Made by a program: the position numbers and the translations under genes
In this document: positions 1 to 12,841 of the stretch, piece after piece
Position numbering within the stretch: the stretch's first letter is position 1
Layout of the letters: each line of letters starts with the position of its first letter
Notes under the pieces: model-generated
Database searches by the model: none
What the model was told of the DNA's origin: nothing
The model's input: the letters and a program-made list of their open reading frames with translations, nothing else
Source of the DNA: Spirodela intermedia
Taxonomy: Eukaryota > Streptophyta > Magnoliopsida > Alismatales > Araceae
NCBI GenBank assembly: GCA_902729315.2
Contig: LR746273.1
Location: 3,077,001-3,141,000 of the forward strand
Direction of reading: 5' to 3'
Length of the DNA stretch: 64,000 bases

Positions 1-413
1 ATGAATACTCAAATAGGATGAAGATTCCTCCAACCATAAGAGAGCAGTCATTGGAGAAAACTTCAACGAAAAGCGTGGTGAAAAAGCAGGACCGAGCCCC
101 TTTATTGGGAGGGGGACAGCCCATATGGGAAGACAAGGCAAGGGTTCCAGTTCAACGCCTCCCCATCTCATGGCCCAAGTGCCCTTCGACTTTGCATCTT
201 GCACAACAAACTACAAACAGCATGCCATCACAGACTTGAAAACAGAGTTCCGAAAATTGAAAATCATCTGACAATCAAAGTGGCCACCACAAGGTCTAAA
301 ACCATGGCCACAGTAATTCAAAATTTCCTTATCCACAGCTCTTCCCGGTAACAACTTTTGGAAAGGATGCACCAGCAAGCTAATGTTCAATAGAGTGCAA
401 TCAGAAAGAAAAG

Positions 414-640
414 CAAAATTGGATGACCGACGTAGGTCTACAGGTAAACATGCTTTCTGGATGGCTGAACTGGTCCACAAGCCAATCTGCTTTATCCGTG
501 GCTGAACTAGGTCCACAAGCCAACCTGCTTTCTGGATGGGCGAACAAGGGCCAGAAATTAACCTGTTTTCTGAATGACTGGACTAGGACCCGAAGTTCAC
601 CTGCTTTTCCTGAGTCTAGCATTTGGGTAGCCAAGTCACC
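414..640. repeat. degenerate 37-38 bp tandem repeat, about 5-6 units
   Basis: Units begin near 414, 452, 489, 527, 565 and 603, so the period is 37 or 38 bp. Shared pieces are a gctttctggatgg-like head, a gaact-ggtccacaag-like middle and a ccaacct-like tail. Units starting at 452, 489 and 527 are closest; the outer ones are more diverged. Because 38 is not a multiple of three, the reading frame shifts from unit to unit, which argues against a repeated protein. I see no gene it belongs to. Confidence 0.7.
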
Positions 641-1260
641 GTCTTCCTCAAGGATATATCAGAGGAAGCTGCAGCACTTTCACAGCAGCATAACGAAGAG
701 CTGATTCAGAGTATTTAGGATCCAAAATAAAGAAGGGCGATGGGCAGATTCAGGCTCCCTATAGGCATCCAAGTAAGAAAGCCATGAACTATAAATTTGA
801 ATCGCCTGCTACGAAAATTAGATTCAGGCTACTTCTTCACCACACGCGAAACTGATGACAAGATGTAATATCCATGAGGGCACCGTCTCTTCTCAGACGA
901 GCAGATGAGCCTTAAACATGACTAAGCACCAAAATCGACAGATGCAGATCCACTCATCGAATAGAAACGTACGAGCCAAGAATACGGACTGCAAGCCCTG
1001 GAAGTTAATTGTGAACAAAAATCCAGGATGCAGATGACTTCACTTCCTTGATCGTGAGTAAATCAGATCACAGAGAAGGCCAAACCGTGGACAGACGTAG
1101 ACCAAGATCCAAAGAGAAGACAACTCCATCTGTGGAGGATCCTTTTATTTTTTACACGGCCTCTTGTGGTTCTTCCAATGGGATCTGGAAACCCTAGCCA
1201 AGGGCATGGCAGAAAACTAGAGAATCCTAGCTGCGGTGCCATAGCATCGGTAAGATCCTG

Positions 1261-2095
1261 TCAACCTTCCTCACGAAATATAACACCTGAATCCACCGTC
1301 CAGTTCTGCTTCTTTCTCACACCTTGGCCTTCCGGCTCCAACAGACCGTCCACCTGTTCCTGATCAGGATCTAGACCGCATCCAGGAGAGAAAAATTGGG
1401 GGATCCGGCAAGGCGACGGAACCTGTAGAACCCCTGCCCTGTATCCCATGGCTGCCGCGCCACCCCTCTGACGGATAGATCCCGAAGAAAAACAACCAAA
1501 AAACGGAGAACAAATCAAGAGCTAGGTTTTTCAGTACCTGTATATAAATCCCGTAGTCGCCCTTTCGTCGAAGAACACCCTCCAATCCCCCAAAGAGGGG
1601 TGGGCACAAAACAACAACACAACGGGGACAACTGGCGGCACCACCGAAAACGAATCAACGCCCCCGAATCTCACAAGACCTGCACAATAGAGCGCCTAGG
1701 ACGCGGCGGTCTCCGCCCTGCGATATATATATATAAGTATCCACTGCCCTGACGTTCCACCCCTGAAAAGCCTCCCACAGATCCTCCTGTTTTGCCAGAC
1801 GTCCCTCCTGCTGCTGCTCCTGCGGCAGCGGCGGCGGCGGCGGCTGTGGGTCGAAAGGCTCGCTCTGTCGTCTCACTCCTCGCCGCCTCCGTCCTGGTCT
1901 TCTTCACACGCACGAAGATCCTCCTCCGATCTTTCTCCTCCTCCCGCACGGCGATCCCCTTCCCTTCTTCAAGCCGTCCTCTACTTTTCCTCTTCCTCCT
2001 TCCTCCTCCCCCAGGCGGTCGCCTCTTCCGGCCGCTCCACCGTCCTCCTGGTTCCCACGGGCCACATACTCCTTTCCTCTCCACCTCTCTAAACG
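1261..2095 (-). other. possible minus-strand promoter-proximal leader with a 62-codon ORF
   Basis: The stretch 1540-2095 is GC-rich and purine-rich on the minus strand and ends, read leftward, in a splice-donor-like CAG|GTACTG with exon end at 1538. Beyond it, on the same strand, an ATG at 1449 in a good context (GCCATGG) opens 62 codons and stops at 1261; the peptide matches no family I know. TATA-like runs lie at 1541-1549 and 1724-1735 and could serve either strand. The long open frames across 1671-2148 on both strands begin with GTG or TTG and have no usable ATG. A gene whose body lies left of the window is possible; a non-coding GC-rich island is equally possible. Confidence 0.25.
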
Positions 2096-2120
2096 TATTT
2101 ATTCCCCATCCGATCTACTT

Positions 2121-3230
2121 TACCCCTCAAACTTGTTTGAATTACTGATGTACCAGTCCAATGGGACCCACTTGAATAGCTGGATCCTACGCCAACGTAC
2201 CGGAATCATGTCCGTTGATTTACTCACCCGATGGTCGTCATCGTCCATCCGATGATGCTCGTCCAGCCCGATAAGGATCCGAATTAGTTGACCCTCAGCC
2301 GCGCGTAAAGAGCGCCCGCTTTCCATAACTCCGCCATAAAGTCGGGCTTCTCTTGACCTTGTCATTGAATAGCCAATAGGGGGGGAGAGAACTATGGGTC
2401 CCACTCTCGGACATCTCAACCGTCCGATTGACTGCGAATCCAGTGGGGCTGCAGAGGAAGCGACGGGGAGGCATCCAAACCGTTCATGTCGATCGTGAGC
2501 CGACCTGTTTTCTCGAGATGTGCTCCGTGATGAAAGACCGTCGGATCTGTCAGGGTTTGACTGACAATGGACGGGCGGAGGAGATCTCTCCTGGATTTGC
2601 GATCTACGAATGGGCGAGGAGGTGGGGCGGCTTGCCCTTTCCCGATAAAACGAACCAATGACGATAAATTCCCGTCACGTTTATCTCGCGATATTTTGTC
2701 AACTCGTTTTTCTAATTTTATTCGTTAAAATTACCGATTACCCATTACCCCTTCTCTTTAACAACACGCTGAAAGTGCTTATTTATTTATTTATCTCATT
2801 TTATCTGCAATATAACTATTTAAAAATTCAATGTATTTAGCCGGCACATGAATCTGAAACTGGGTTGACCCAACACAGAGTCAACCCATAAATTTCGAAA
2901 TATGGGCCTTAAACCAGGCCAAAAACCAAAACTGAAAACCCCCCCCCTTTGGGCTAAGATTAACCGAAGCCCAGTATTCCTCTCTCTCCCTATCTCTGGG
3001 GTTGTGGAGGGTATTTTGGGGAATATGAAAAAAGTGATACAAGTATCGGAGAGAGGGTATGCGAGAGAAGTGCATATTTTAATGGGGGGTGATGAGTTGT
3101 GGTTGGTCAGCACGGCAAGGAAGCGGCTGTGGAACCCGTCGGAGGCTCCAATGAATGGCTGAGGAGGTCGAAGCGTGTGAACGGAATCAAAGGGCCTGCT
3201 AATATAAATACATTTTATCTTGTATATAAT
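2121..3230. other. spacer, no gene seen
   Basis: Mixed composition turning AT-rich after 2660. Several short open frames exist (for example 2428-2661 and 2902-3162), but none has recognisable domains, splice context or codon bias. I see no RNA gene here. Confidence 0.6.
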
Positions 3231-3644
3231 TATTTGTATGCATATATATGGAGAAAGAAGAGAGAGAGAGAGAAAGCGAGAGGTATATGATGACGAGAGG
3301 AGGAGAGAGAATGGGGGGTTAGAGAAATGGAGGGGGAGAAATTGGGAGATAGATGAGGAATAGAGATAGACGGACGGGGGATTGGAGGGGGAGAGAGAAA
3401 GACGAAAGAGAGAATGAATGAATGATAGAGAGAGAGAGAGGGAGGATTGTTGTTGAGAGAGGAATAACGAAGTATAGAAAGGGAGAGAGCGAGTGAATGA
3501 GGAGAGAGAGAGAGAGAGAGAGTAAGAGAACGAATTAGATAAACATTGTGTGTGAGTGTGTGTGTGTGAGAGAGAGAGAGAGATAGACATAGGATAGATG
3601 GCGAGATAAATAATAAAGGAAATGGAGAAAGAAAGAACGAGATT

Positions 3645-3684
<40 letters not shown>

Positions 3685-3800
3685 AATATGATAGTCTAAC
3701 AGAAAGAGAGAGGAAGAGAAAGATGATAGAGTCTAACAGAAAGAGAGAGGAAGAGAGAGCGAGAGAAAGAGAGAGAGAGAGAGAGAGAGGAGATGACCTG
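3231..3800. repeat. long imperfect GA-rich tract
   Basis: About 570 bp is almost pure purine on the plus strand, with (GA)n runs, a short (GT)n run near 3545-3567 and (GACA)n near 3665-3682. An internal duplication of roughly 37 bp containing gtctaacagaaagagag occurs near 3691 and 3731. The 256-codon minus frame covering 2820-3590 is an artefact of this repeat (Ser/Leu alternation). Confidence 0.85.
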
Positions 3801-4637
3801 AAGAACTAAAAAATGACAGGTAGATCACCAAAGGTGTAGGTGGAGCATCAGCACATCACTTTGTCAGGGAGAATGGGTTGACCTTTCCCCGCCACCACCA
3901 ATCCAGGCTGGCACAAGAATCTCTCCATCTCTCCCTGCCCCTCTCTTCCCTGTCCATCTTTCCCCTCCGTCTACCTTGATTTCGGCTGCTTTTCGCTGGA
4001 AGAGAGATTCTTCCTCCGTCACTCTTCTTCTCTTGTTAAGCCTATTCTTCCATCTGTGACCCGAGAGGTAGAGAGAGAGAGACCCAGCTGGGATGCAGAC
4101 CGAAGCCGTGATGAACGTAATTGAGGCTCTTGGTTTACCTAACCCATTAAAATAAAATCTAATTAGCATGCATTATTCTATTAATAAGGCCTTAAATTTC
4201 ATAGAAATAAAAAAGTAATTTCCAATGTTATCAATCTTGAGGATTATTCATGAATGAGAATGTACGTTGCTTGAGGAACACGTTAAGAGAAGCCCATCTC
4301 GAGATCTATGTGAACGTATGCCTTGGTAGTCACTATTTTTTTTCTATTGAGTTCTATGGAAAGGATACTAAATTATATCTTCGAGTTTTTTATGGCAAAA
4401 ATTGTGTTATTTGGCTTAAATATCCCCACAAAAACCGCCAGAATTATAGAAAAACCCTTTTTTTCACTTGGCCTGTTGGGTCCTTGCAAATTAGATATCA
4501 TTGAGGTTCCATTAGATATTATAATGGAGTTGGATATAATTGAAGCTGGTTGATATATAATTCGAAAAATAAATGGACTAGATTTTCTCACATTAGTTGT
4601 CTAGGCATTTTTCTCCAAAAACCCCAAAATTTTGTAC

Positions 4638-4706
<69 letters not shown>

Positions 4707-5690
4707 TATTTGTATGTTTGTCTTTCTATTTGTCTATCTATCTCTCCCCCCTTTATGTCTATTAAAAATATTTTTACCAAAATAAAATAAAATAGAAATA
4801 TATGTATAACTATATAAATGGATATCTCAAGTTTTATTGAATATTATGTGTACAATAGAAATTGAAAGTAGGTGATAAATATTATGTGTATAACATTGTG
4901 TAGGCATGAAAAGACCTAGGCAAAAACAGGAATAGATTTATAACTGAAGTATTTACAACGTTCAAACACTAAATAAACTTAAATTTTCATTTTATGTATT
5001 TTTAATACATGTATGAAATATTATATACATTTCTTATATTTTCATAATGATATCTTAACCCATTTAAACTTAAAAATTATTTTAAAACAACTCAAATGTT
5101 GAATATTATTATAACATATTTTTATCCATATACCATAAAAAAAACATTTTTTTGACCTTTTAAACTTGTATAAATAAAATATTATTGATATTAATTCGTA
5201 GATATCAAGTGCCCATGTTAAAATAAGTTTATGACAAAAATCATACCAAAGATATTAATGCTTCTGATTATTTTTTGTGTTGGCTCTATAAATTTTCCAA
5301 TAAGATTAAAATTTAATATGTGTCCACTAGTTAGTTATACCAAAAATTGTGCTATTCATCTTTGTGGTTTCCATATTTTCATGAATAATTAGTTAAACCA
5401 AGTTCAAGATTATTCATCCTTTTTCTGAAAAATATTTAAATACCTTAAAAGTAATGAATTTATGTCGCCATTTGGGTCCCAATTCTTCATAGGACGCCAT
5501 AATTTTCCAATTCTCATATTATAAGCATCGTATAGTTCCTCTGATGACGACAGGCCCACGCAAACGGAACTTTGTAGAAAAAACTATGATGCCCCTGCCC
5601 CAGGCCCAACAAAGATAGTCCGGCCCAATCTTATATGGAAACGGGTTATCCAGTACAGATCGGGATTTGGCCCAATAAAAACCTTCCCCC

Positions 5691-5727
<37 letters not shown>

Positions 5728-6352
5728 CCTTTAGCAGGTTCTTCTTCCTCTTGGTCCTATGAGGCTGAAACATAAATAAATTGTTCGACGAGGATGGAAA
5801 AGAAATTATCCAGAAGCCCTGTCTCGAACCAACGGTGGGCCCCCAGGGCCTATCTAATTACTCGCTCACTGTTCCCTCTTGCGTGTGGATCCGGCTTCCG
5901 TAAATAAGACGGATCGGTATTATTAATACGAATCTTCGTTGGGCCGAAAAATAAGCCCCGATATATTTTTTTTGTGCTATTATTAATTCGTTTCATGGAA
6001 AATATTTCCCTTGTTTTTCAATAAAAAAAACCATTTTTATTGAAAATGGTAACGAGCATGGTCTAGACAAGGTCATTATTTTATTAATTTGCGGTCATAA
6101 TATAAATATTAAGCCTATTTTATGCCTGCAGAAGAGTTTATTTTTAATTTCATAATATTCATGAATTCTTATCTTTAAGCCCAAAAAAATATTTAAACCT
6201 AGTTTTCACTTTCTAAGTCTTCGCAGGGTTTATTTGCGAATAAATAAGTGCGGCAGATTATTCCCCAAGCTGCGAGATATGACTAAAGAATTCATACATT
6301 AGTACCCGAACAAGTACTAAGATCGTCAATACTCGATTAGAGAGGCCGTACT
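3801..6352. other. AT-rich spacer with two microsatellites, no gene seen
   Basis: Contains a perfect (TC)n of about 64 bp at 4641-4704 and an (AG)n at 5695-5724. The remainder is AT-rich with short spurious frames only. The 3' untranslated end of the minus-strand glycosyltransferase may extend into 6200-6672, but I cannot place its polyadenylation site. Confidence 0.6.
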
Positions 6353-6672
6353 TTGCGCTTATGGAATTACATGAGGGCTATTCTGAAAATAGACAGGGAA
6401 AAAATCGAACCACACTTGGCGCGGGCTCTGCGTGACCCCCTACAGCGACTCCCCTTCCTTCCTTTGCCTCCTCCGCCGCCGGCGACCAGTGGCCCCGCCG
6501 CATTCATATGGTACGGAAAACGAGATTTGAGAGGTTTTACGGCGGTTCCCGGTGGGGCTCACTGATCTCTCCGGCCCGGCAGAGGCCCACCTCCACCGCC
6601 ATCACCGGCCTCTCGCCTCCTGCCCGCCGCACTCTGCAGCAGTTCCTCCTCGGCGCCTGTCAGCAACAAGTT

Positions 6673-8298
6673 TCAGAAGGTGGCGGCGGCGATGGAGGAA
6701 GAGGAAGAAGAAGAGGAAGAGGATTGATTGATTACCCGGTCCCAGAGGTGAGGGTCGACGCGCTTGTAGACGACGACCCTCTTGACGGCGGAGGGCTCCG
6801 CCATCTTCCACCGGCAGAGCGGGTGGGGGCGCTCCCCGGGGTACCTAGCGTAGTGGGTCACCGTGGTGGTGGTGGTGGCGGCGGCGGCGGCGGTGCCGTT
6901 GGAGGCGGCGGAGGTGAGGTAGAAGACGAAGGGCTTCTGGCAGGGGTTCCGGGCCACGGGGCGGGTGTTGAAGGCGTAGGCCTTGTAGTCCTCCCTGCGG
7001 TACCAGTTCAGGAAGGTCCTCGTCGGCATCTCCACCTCCCTCGGGGACATCTCCCCCCTTATCACCTGCACGACGTAGCCCCATGCCACCGCCACCGTCC
7101 ACCGCCTCTCGCCGTCGTAGCAGATGCTCTGCTGCATCAGCGCCGCAGCGTCCAGCCTCGCCGGTCCGTCGAAGAGCTGCTTCAGCGCCGCCACCCGCGA
7201 CCTCCCGGGTAGCACCGGCTCCACTACATCGAGGTGGTGCAGCGACACCAGCGGCGCCACCGGGTGCGCCGCCAGCAGCCCCAGCAGGCTGCCATAGACG
7301 TCGTACTGGTGGAACCCCGGCTCTCTGGTGAGGGGCACGCCGAGCTCCGCCATGCAGGCCTGGATGCGGTCGTCGCTGCCGTAGAGGGCCGGGTAGCGGG
7401 AGAGGCAGCCGTCCTGCATCGCCGCCAGCTCCTCCGCCAGCGGGCGGCTGACAGCGAACCCGCCGCCGCCGTAGGCCATGCCGTAGGAGAAGAAGATGTT
7501 CTGGAGGTGGCTCTCGGAGACGGCGCCGATGTAGTAGTGCTGGCGGTGGTCGTACTTGGAGAGGACCCGGAGGAGGTTCTCGGGGAAGAAGACGGTGTCA
7601 TCGTCGCCCATGATGAACCAGCGGGCCTCTGCGGGGAGCTCGGGGAGGCGCAGAGTCTCGGAGATGATGCGGGAGATACGGACGGCGGAGCGACGGCCTC
7701 CGCGGTGGGTGTAGGGGAAGCGGGAGGTGTCACCGGAGAGGCGGAGGGTGGGGAGCAGCGCCGCCTCCCGGCGGTGGGTCTTCACCGGTTTGTCGAGCCA
7801 GACGGAGCCGGTCATCTCCCCGGGGCGCCACCAGAGCTTGATGTAGTCCTTGCGCTTCCCCCAAAGCCGCGCCGACGCCGCGATGCCGAAGACGATGTGC
7901 CGGAACGACGTCGCCGCCGCCACCGCCGCCGCCGGAGGAGGAGGAGGAGGAGGAGGAGAAGGAAAAAGAAGAAGAAGAGGGCTTGCGGGTAAGGCGGCGG
8001 CGGGGGCAGGGGCGTTATTGGCGGAGCTGTGAGCGTCCGCCGCCCGGTGGAGGCGGCGGGGGGGATGGAGGCGGCAGCGGGAGGGGAGAAGACGGAGGAG
8101 GTAGAGTCCGTAGGCGGCGCAGAGGAGGACAGCGGCGCAGAGGGCTGCCCTCTTGAGGAGCCCCCAAGCGGGCGGCTGCACCGGCGAGGAATACGAGGGA
8201 AATCCGCCCTTCAGGCCTCTCTTCTTGCAGTCGTCGGCGTCCTTCTTCCGGCGAGCCGCCGGAGGAGCGGCGCCCGTCCCTGCGCCGCACCCTTTCAT
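6673..8298 (-). CDS. DUF604 / Fringe-like glycosyltransferase, type II membrane protein
   Basis: Single-exon frame of 541 aa. The ATG at 8298 was chosen because upstream codons are translated CT repeat and leader. A short basic cytosolic tail is followed by one membrane anchor (about residues 48-70), a Pro/Ala-rich stem (80-130) and a globular domain from about 131 (SFRHIVFGIA). The metal/nucleotide-sugar motif GDDDTVFF lies at 231-238, followed by YIGAVSES (256-263) and GGGGFAVS (277-284). These are hallmarks of the plant DUF604 family, CAZy GT31-like relatives of animal Fringe. Expected location is the Golgi lumen; donor and acceptor are not known to me for this family. A 10-residue Ser run lies near the C-terminus. 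GC is extremely high at third codon positions. The gene is divergent to the MSL1-like gene. Lack of introns is unusual only if relatives are spliced, which I cannot check. Family call is firm; enzyme activity is inferred. Confidence 0.9.
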   Translation of the reverse strand: MKGCGAGTGAAPPAARRKKDADDCKKRGLKGGFPSYSSPVQPPAWGLLKRAALCAAVLLCAAYGLYLLRLLPSRCRLHPPRRLHRAADAHSSANNAPAPAAALPASPLLLLFPSPPPPPPPPAAAVAAATSFRHIVFGIAASARLWGKRKDYIKLWWRPGEMTGSVWLDKPVKTHRREAALLPTLRLSGDTSRFPYTHRGGRRSAVRISRIISETLRLPELPAEARWFIMGDDDTVFFPENLLRVLSKYDHRQHYYIGAVSESHLQNIFFSYGMAYGGGGFAVSRPLAEELAAMQDGCLSRYPALYGSDDRIQACMAELGVPLTREPGFHQYDVYGSLLGLLAAHPVAPLVSLHHLDVVEPVLPGRSRVAALKQLFDGPARLDAAALMQQSICYDGERRWTVAVAWGYVVQVIRGEMSPREVEMPTRTFLNWYRREDYKAYAFNTRPVARNPCQKPFVFYLTSAASNGTAAAAATTTTTVTHYARYPGERPHPLCRWKMAEPSAVKRVVVYKRVDPHLWDRVINQSSSSSSSSSSIAAATF

Positions 8299-8520
8299 GC
8301 CTGGAAACCCACCACCTTCCCCTTCCTCCTCCTTCCTCGCCGCCCTCTGTACCTTCTTCTTTCTCTTCTTCTTCCCGCAGAAACCCTCCCGCAGGGGAGG
8401 CGGAGGAGGGAGGCAGTACCCCTTGAAGGATCGATCGAGGCCGAAAAAGATGACGTCTCTTGGGAGGGTTCCTACCAGAGGCGAGACGATTTGAGACCAG
8501 AGAATAGAGGTCCAGACAGA

Positions 8521-8522
8521 GA

Positions 8523-8565
<43 letters not shown>
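8521..8565. repeat. (GA)n microsatellite in the glycosyltransferase 5' leader
   Basis: Nearly pure GA on the plus strand, so (CT)n on the sense strand of the minus gene, about 220 bp upstream of its ATG. CT tracts in plant 5' leaders are common (Y-patch-like) and also form GAGA-type binding sites. Confidence 0.85.
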
Positions 8566-8569
<4 letters not shown>

Positions 8570-11042
8570 GGAGAGAGATAGGAGGCGCATGCAGTTGCGA
8601 CAGGTTGCACCTCCTCGTGTACGACCCGCCCGAGCTGACCACTCACACGCCTCGGCGTTCTGCGAAATGGAAATTTATGTATTGCTCCTTGTGGAAAGCT
8701 TTACTTTCAAGTGTACCTCCATTTGTAAGAATAGAGTATAATACTAATTAGGAGAACGGCCTGGAGGAGGCCCGTTTGCCCGAAATAGAGGGGGCAAGCT
8801 CCACCAGCCGCGCCTATTCCTTCGCCCTTCGGTCGCGGGGCATGAATCTGAATAGAAAGCCCGGCGAGTCCAAATAGAAAAATGATGATAATTGTCTGCC
8901 CCATCAGTAAATTTTCCTAGAAAATATAAAAATAGCAAGTCTATATACATCTATGTACATTATTGTTATATACACGCAAATATATGGTGCCTCTAAAAGT
9001 CTAGAAAATAGAAAACGGTGACAATCACCCACGCCGAAAGGAGGATTTGCTTCAAGGTAAAGATAATAGATGTGTATATATGCATACACAATTTAATAGA
9101 TGTGTATATTTGCTTCAAGGATTTGCACATAAATTGCTTTTAAATACCCAAAAATAAAAAAAATCACAATTTAACCTTGTCAAATGAGAATTCCGATTTA
9201 ATCTATAGATGTACCTAGTGTCATTTATTTCTCTCTAGGCTTACATGCATCACTTTATGTAAGGATTATTATAAATTCTTGGAGAAATATGTGCTTTCAA
9301 TTGTTTCATGGTGATGATTAGTTAATAAAAAAAAATTCATGGACATGAAAATTTCATTTCAAAGCACCATACGTAACCTAAGTGCCTCTTTATTTGTGTA
9401 TCATGTGCAGAGTAAGAGAGGGCCTTACATTTCCAAATAAGGTCAATAGCTATAATACTTGACTCTTTCTAGAAGATTTTGACTTTGCCAATGTAGTCGT
9501 TGTAGAATTCTCATTGGTTGATGATTATATTCATGTAATGTAGGGGAGTGGATATCCATCCCTCATTGAACTATGTGTTTAATGCATTGACAATAAGATC
9601 AGGTTGGGATGCTCAAGAAAATACATGCAAATTTAATTTGACCAATTCAAGAGTAAAAGAGGAAGAGGGAAGAAGATGCCTTGTGAGTTCTCTTAGAGAG
9701 GATGGGTTGATTTAATTAGGTAAGTGAGGAATGCCACAATGATGATGAGGGCCCTACTAAAGATGATAGGATGAGATTTTTAGGGTTTGATCATATAAGA
9801 ATTGATTTCTTTCCTTTCAAATAAGCAAGGTGTAATGATTCTGCTTGGGTATAATTGTGGACAATGTAAAAATAAGGGAAGCATTCCTTGGTCAACCTCA
9901 TGAAAAGAGAAAAAAAATCCAAGCTAGTGTTAGTTTTCACCTTGGTGATTGCTATGATTTGTTGATCAATATTGAGCTATTTGAGGTAAGGTTCCACTTA
10001 TGATAATATTTTTGGTCAACTCCTCTGGAATCAAGTTGACTTGGGTACTTTTACCCACAACAAACCCCCCACCTGCTTGCACATTTAGATTGGACCTTGG
10101 GAGTTATCTTTAGATCATGTATTTCATAAATTTCCCTTTTAATATGCATGGGAGTGGGATTAGTTGACTTAACAATTGACATAAGGAAGTTGATGAGTGT
10201 ACTACTCAACCTCATAATGGTGTATTCTTGGAATTATGCTCCCCTTTTGTCATTGATGTTATTCCAAAGACTAGTTGCTAAGATATTCCCACTTCCTCCG
10301 AACACTTTGGGTCAATAGGGATTTAGTTGTCTCTTGCAATCTTTTTGGTCAAATAATATGTCTTTCATGGCCTTGCTGACCCAAATCAAACACTAGGTTT
10401 GATGTCACTCACAATTTGGTCAAAAGTGAGGTATTTGACTTAGCCTTGTTCAAAGCCTACCCTAGTCCTATTCAGATTGACCAAATCTAGAAGACTAAGA
10501 GTACGTACATGAGCTTTGAGCCTTATTGATTATAAGATACATAGAATATGGCAAACGATTGGAAGGATATTGGCTATATCCTTAATGATGCTTGCGAACT
10601 CACTAGTAATGTACTGCCACAATTATTTCAAATTTTATCAATACTTGTTGTTGTGCTCTTGTTAAGACTTCTTCAATGCCAATTAGTGAAGACTAATTTT
10701 CATTTTTTTTTATAAAACTTGAACTATAGTTCTTGAATACCCATAGACCTTAGGTTTTCTATTAAAACTATATTAAAATGATTTTTGTATTAAAATTTAT
10801 TTATTAATCAATATATTAAAATTGGGTATTACCATATTTTTTGAGTTAGATCATATTGGATAAAGTTGTATTACGGTATTCCAAATATTTTTAGAATTTA
10901 CCATTATGCTTATTTTGAGGCCATTTTATTGATATAATACAGTATCAATGAATGTTTAAAATAATAAATAATTTAATTAATTTAATGAATCATAAGATAA
11001 TCTGACCTTAGGTTGTTGAATGGAGCATGCGTTTATTTTCTT
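8570..11042. other. spacer between divergent genes, no further gene seen
   Basis: 8570-8760 is probably the far upstream leader or promoter of the glycosyltransferase. 8760-11040 is AT-rich, with short unsupported frames. The text near 9580-10500 looks like decayed non-coding sequence with no preserved domain. I could not identify a clear TATA box for either gene. Confidence 0.55.
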
Positions 11043-11317
11043 TTAGGGCCGAGTTTGAAGGCAGAAGTCGGAAGAGATCGGCTGGGCCGGGCGGAGGTTA
11101 ACATCTGGGTACGCCTCCATGGGTTTCAGGGGGCCGGCCCAGTCCGCTCTGTTGGTTTGCAGGGAAGGACGCGCGTAGTGGGCAGGAGAGGGCGTGGTGA
11201 GGGAGGCGGTGAGCAGCCGATCCAGTGTCCCTCTTGTTCTCCTGGTCAAAGCCTCAGTGAGCGACTGAGGCGCGGAGAGTGGCTTCCTGATACTACGTCT
11301 CCTCGGCGACCACCGCG
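11043..11317 (+). other. putative non-coding first exon of the MSL1-like gene
   Basis: A GC-rich island in AT-rich surroundings ends in a strong donor, CACCGCG|GTAAGC, with GT at 11318. The matching acceptor is a long C/T run followed by TTGCAG ending at 12835, giving a leader intron of about 1.5 kb. The 5' boundary is a guess. A leader intron is inferred from splice signals only; there is no transcript evidence here. Confidence 0.5.
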
Positions 11318-12841
11318 GTAAGCGACTCTGTGCATCACTCTGTTGGCGTGTTGAGGGAAATGAAGTTGAATACGAAAAGAGGAGCGGGGGAAAGGTTGGG
11401 ATCAGGTCGTGGTGGAGGTTAACTTCTTGTGCACTGTGATCCGATGGCAAACGGGTTTTGTTTTTTATTTATTGGATTCTTGTCATCGACATTATTTTTT
11501 TGTAATTGTCGCGGGGAATCCAAATTTTATGAACATTTGGATCGAAGATTGAATGAGTTTTTTTTCGATGGCTTTGTATTGCCTGTAGGATTTTTTTTCT
11601 TCATTTGATTGGCAAGGTGCGGGGTTCGTTTTCCTCTTTTCAGGAAAAAGAAATATTAATCAACAATAGAGGGAGCGCGATTGCCCCCCCTCTCTGTTTC
11701 ATCTGTGGTGCTATTTCACTTATGCATCCCTTTTTTAGTTGTGTTTTCGTCTCCCTTGGATTTGACGATATTTCATCCTTGACTCTGCTAACAGTTTTCA
11801 TCACTTTTCAAGTAATTGGGCATTGCATTTTCTGTATTTTAGTTCATCATTGGTTCCGAAGATAATGAATTGCACCAGTAGTCTAAGCTTGCCATCTGTC
11901 ATGTGGCTGAAAGCAACATATTCGTGTCTCAAGGGTTGTAAATTCCAAATAAAAATCAAAGCTACTAATGGATTTGTTTCGAAAGAGGATTAGAAAGGTG
12001 ACAACAAACATGACTTATTTAATGTGATGATACAAAGAAATAGCTTAACAGAGGGAAGCAGTAGCGGATTTCCCAAAAAACTATTAGCCAACTAGTGATT
12101 AAAAGAATTCTGATGTCGAGCATTTTTGGGGAATCCATAGAAAGCAAAACCATTCCATAAAATGCTTGCTGTCGGTCTCGATTCATTCTCTTTTCAATTG
12201 TGTTCATGGAATGTGTCACGCTCATCTATTCTGCTTTATTATTGAGTTTCTTGTCTTCCCAAGAGTCCCCGGAGGTTGGGAATTTCACTGATTTCTCTTA
12301 GATGAACGGTTTACAATGCCTCAAATATATAAATATATGGCTGTACGAGCACATGCATTCAAGGCTGCCAGTGAATCCCGACTGTTTATTGATTTTTTGT
12401 TTCTTAGGACATCTTTCTCTTTCTCCTATATAAGGTACATTTGGATAGTCTCGATGTATTTGGATATTAATATGAATCTAAAAAGATAGATTGCAATTTT
12501 GGCAGTTAGAAATTTATTTATTTATCTTTTCCTTTAGCCTTTAACATTAGTATTTGAAATATATTACTAGTATTTAGAAATCAAATAATGTCTGAGTTGC
12601 ATCATGTGAATGATGTTTATTATTTTGGTGATGTATATTAGGACATATCTCCCATCCGTAGATTTCATCTTTTGCTCTGGTTTTCAAAAACTGCTGCAAT
12701 TATAAGTGATTTTCTCGTTAGTGACAATATGCCTAAGTTTTTAATCTAGAGTTAGCAATTTTTGGATGTTTGACTGTCTTTTGTCTCTTATTTGTCCTAA
12801 TGTGCTTACGTTAGCCTTTCCCCCCCTTGTTGCAGAGCAAA

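Noticed and set aside
1671-2148. Open frames on both strands over 1.7-2.1 kb
   Set aside because: They begin with GTG or TTG, have no usable in-frame ATG, and are compositionally driven.
2820-3590. 256-codon minus-strand open frame
   Set aside because: It is a translated GA/CT repeat (Ser-Leu alternation) with no domain.
7224-7992. Long plus- and minus-strand frames over the glycosyltransferase
   Set aside because: Shadows of the GC-rich minus-strand coding exon; low-complexity Ala/Arg/Pro peptides in the wrong phase.
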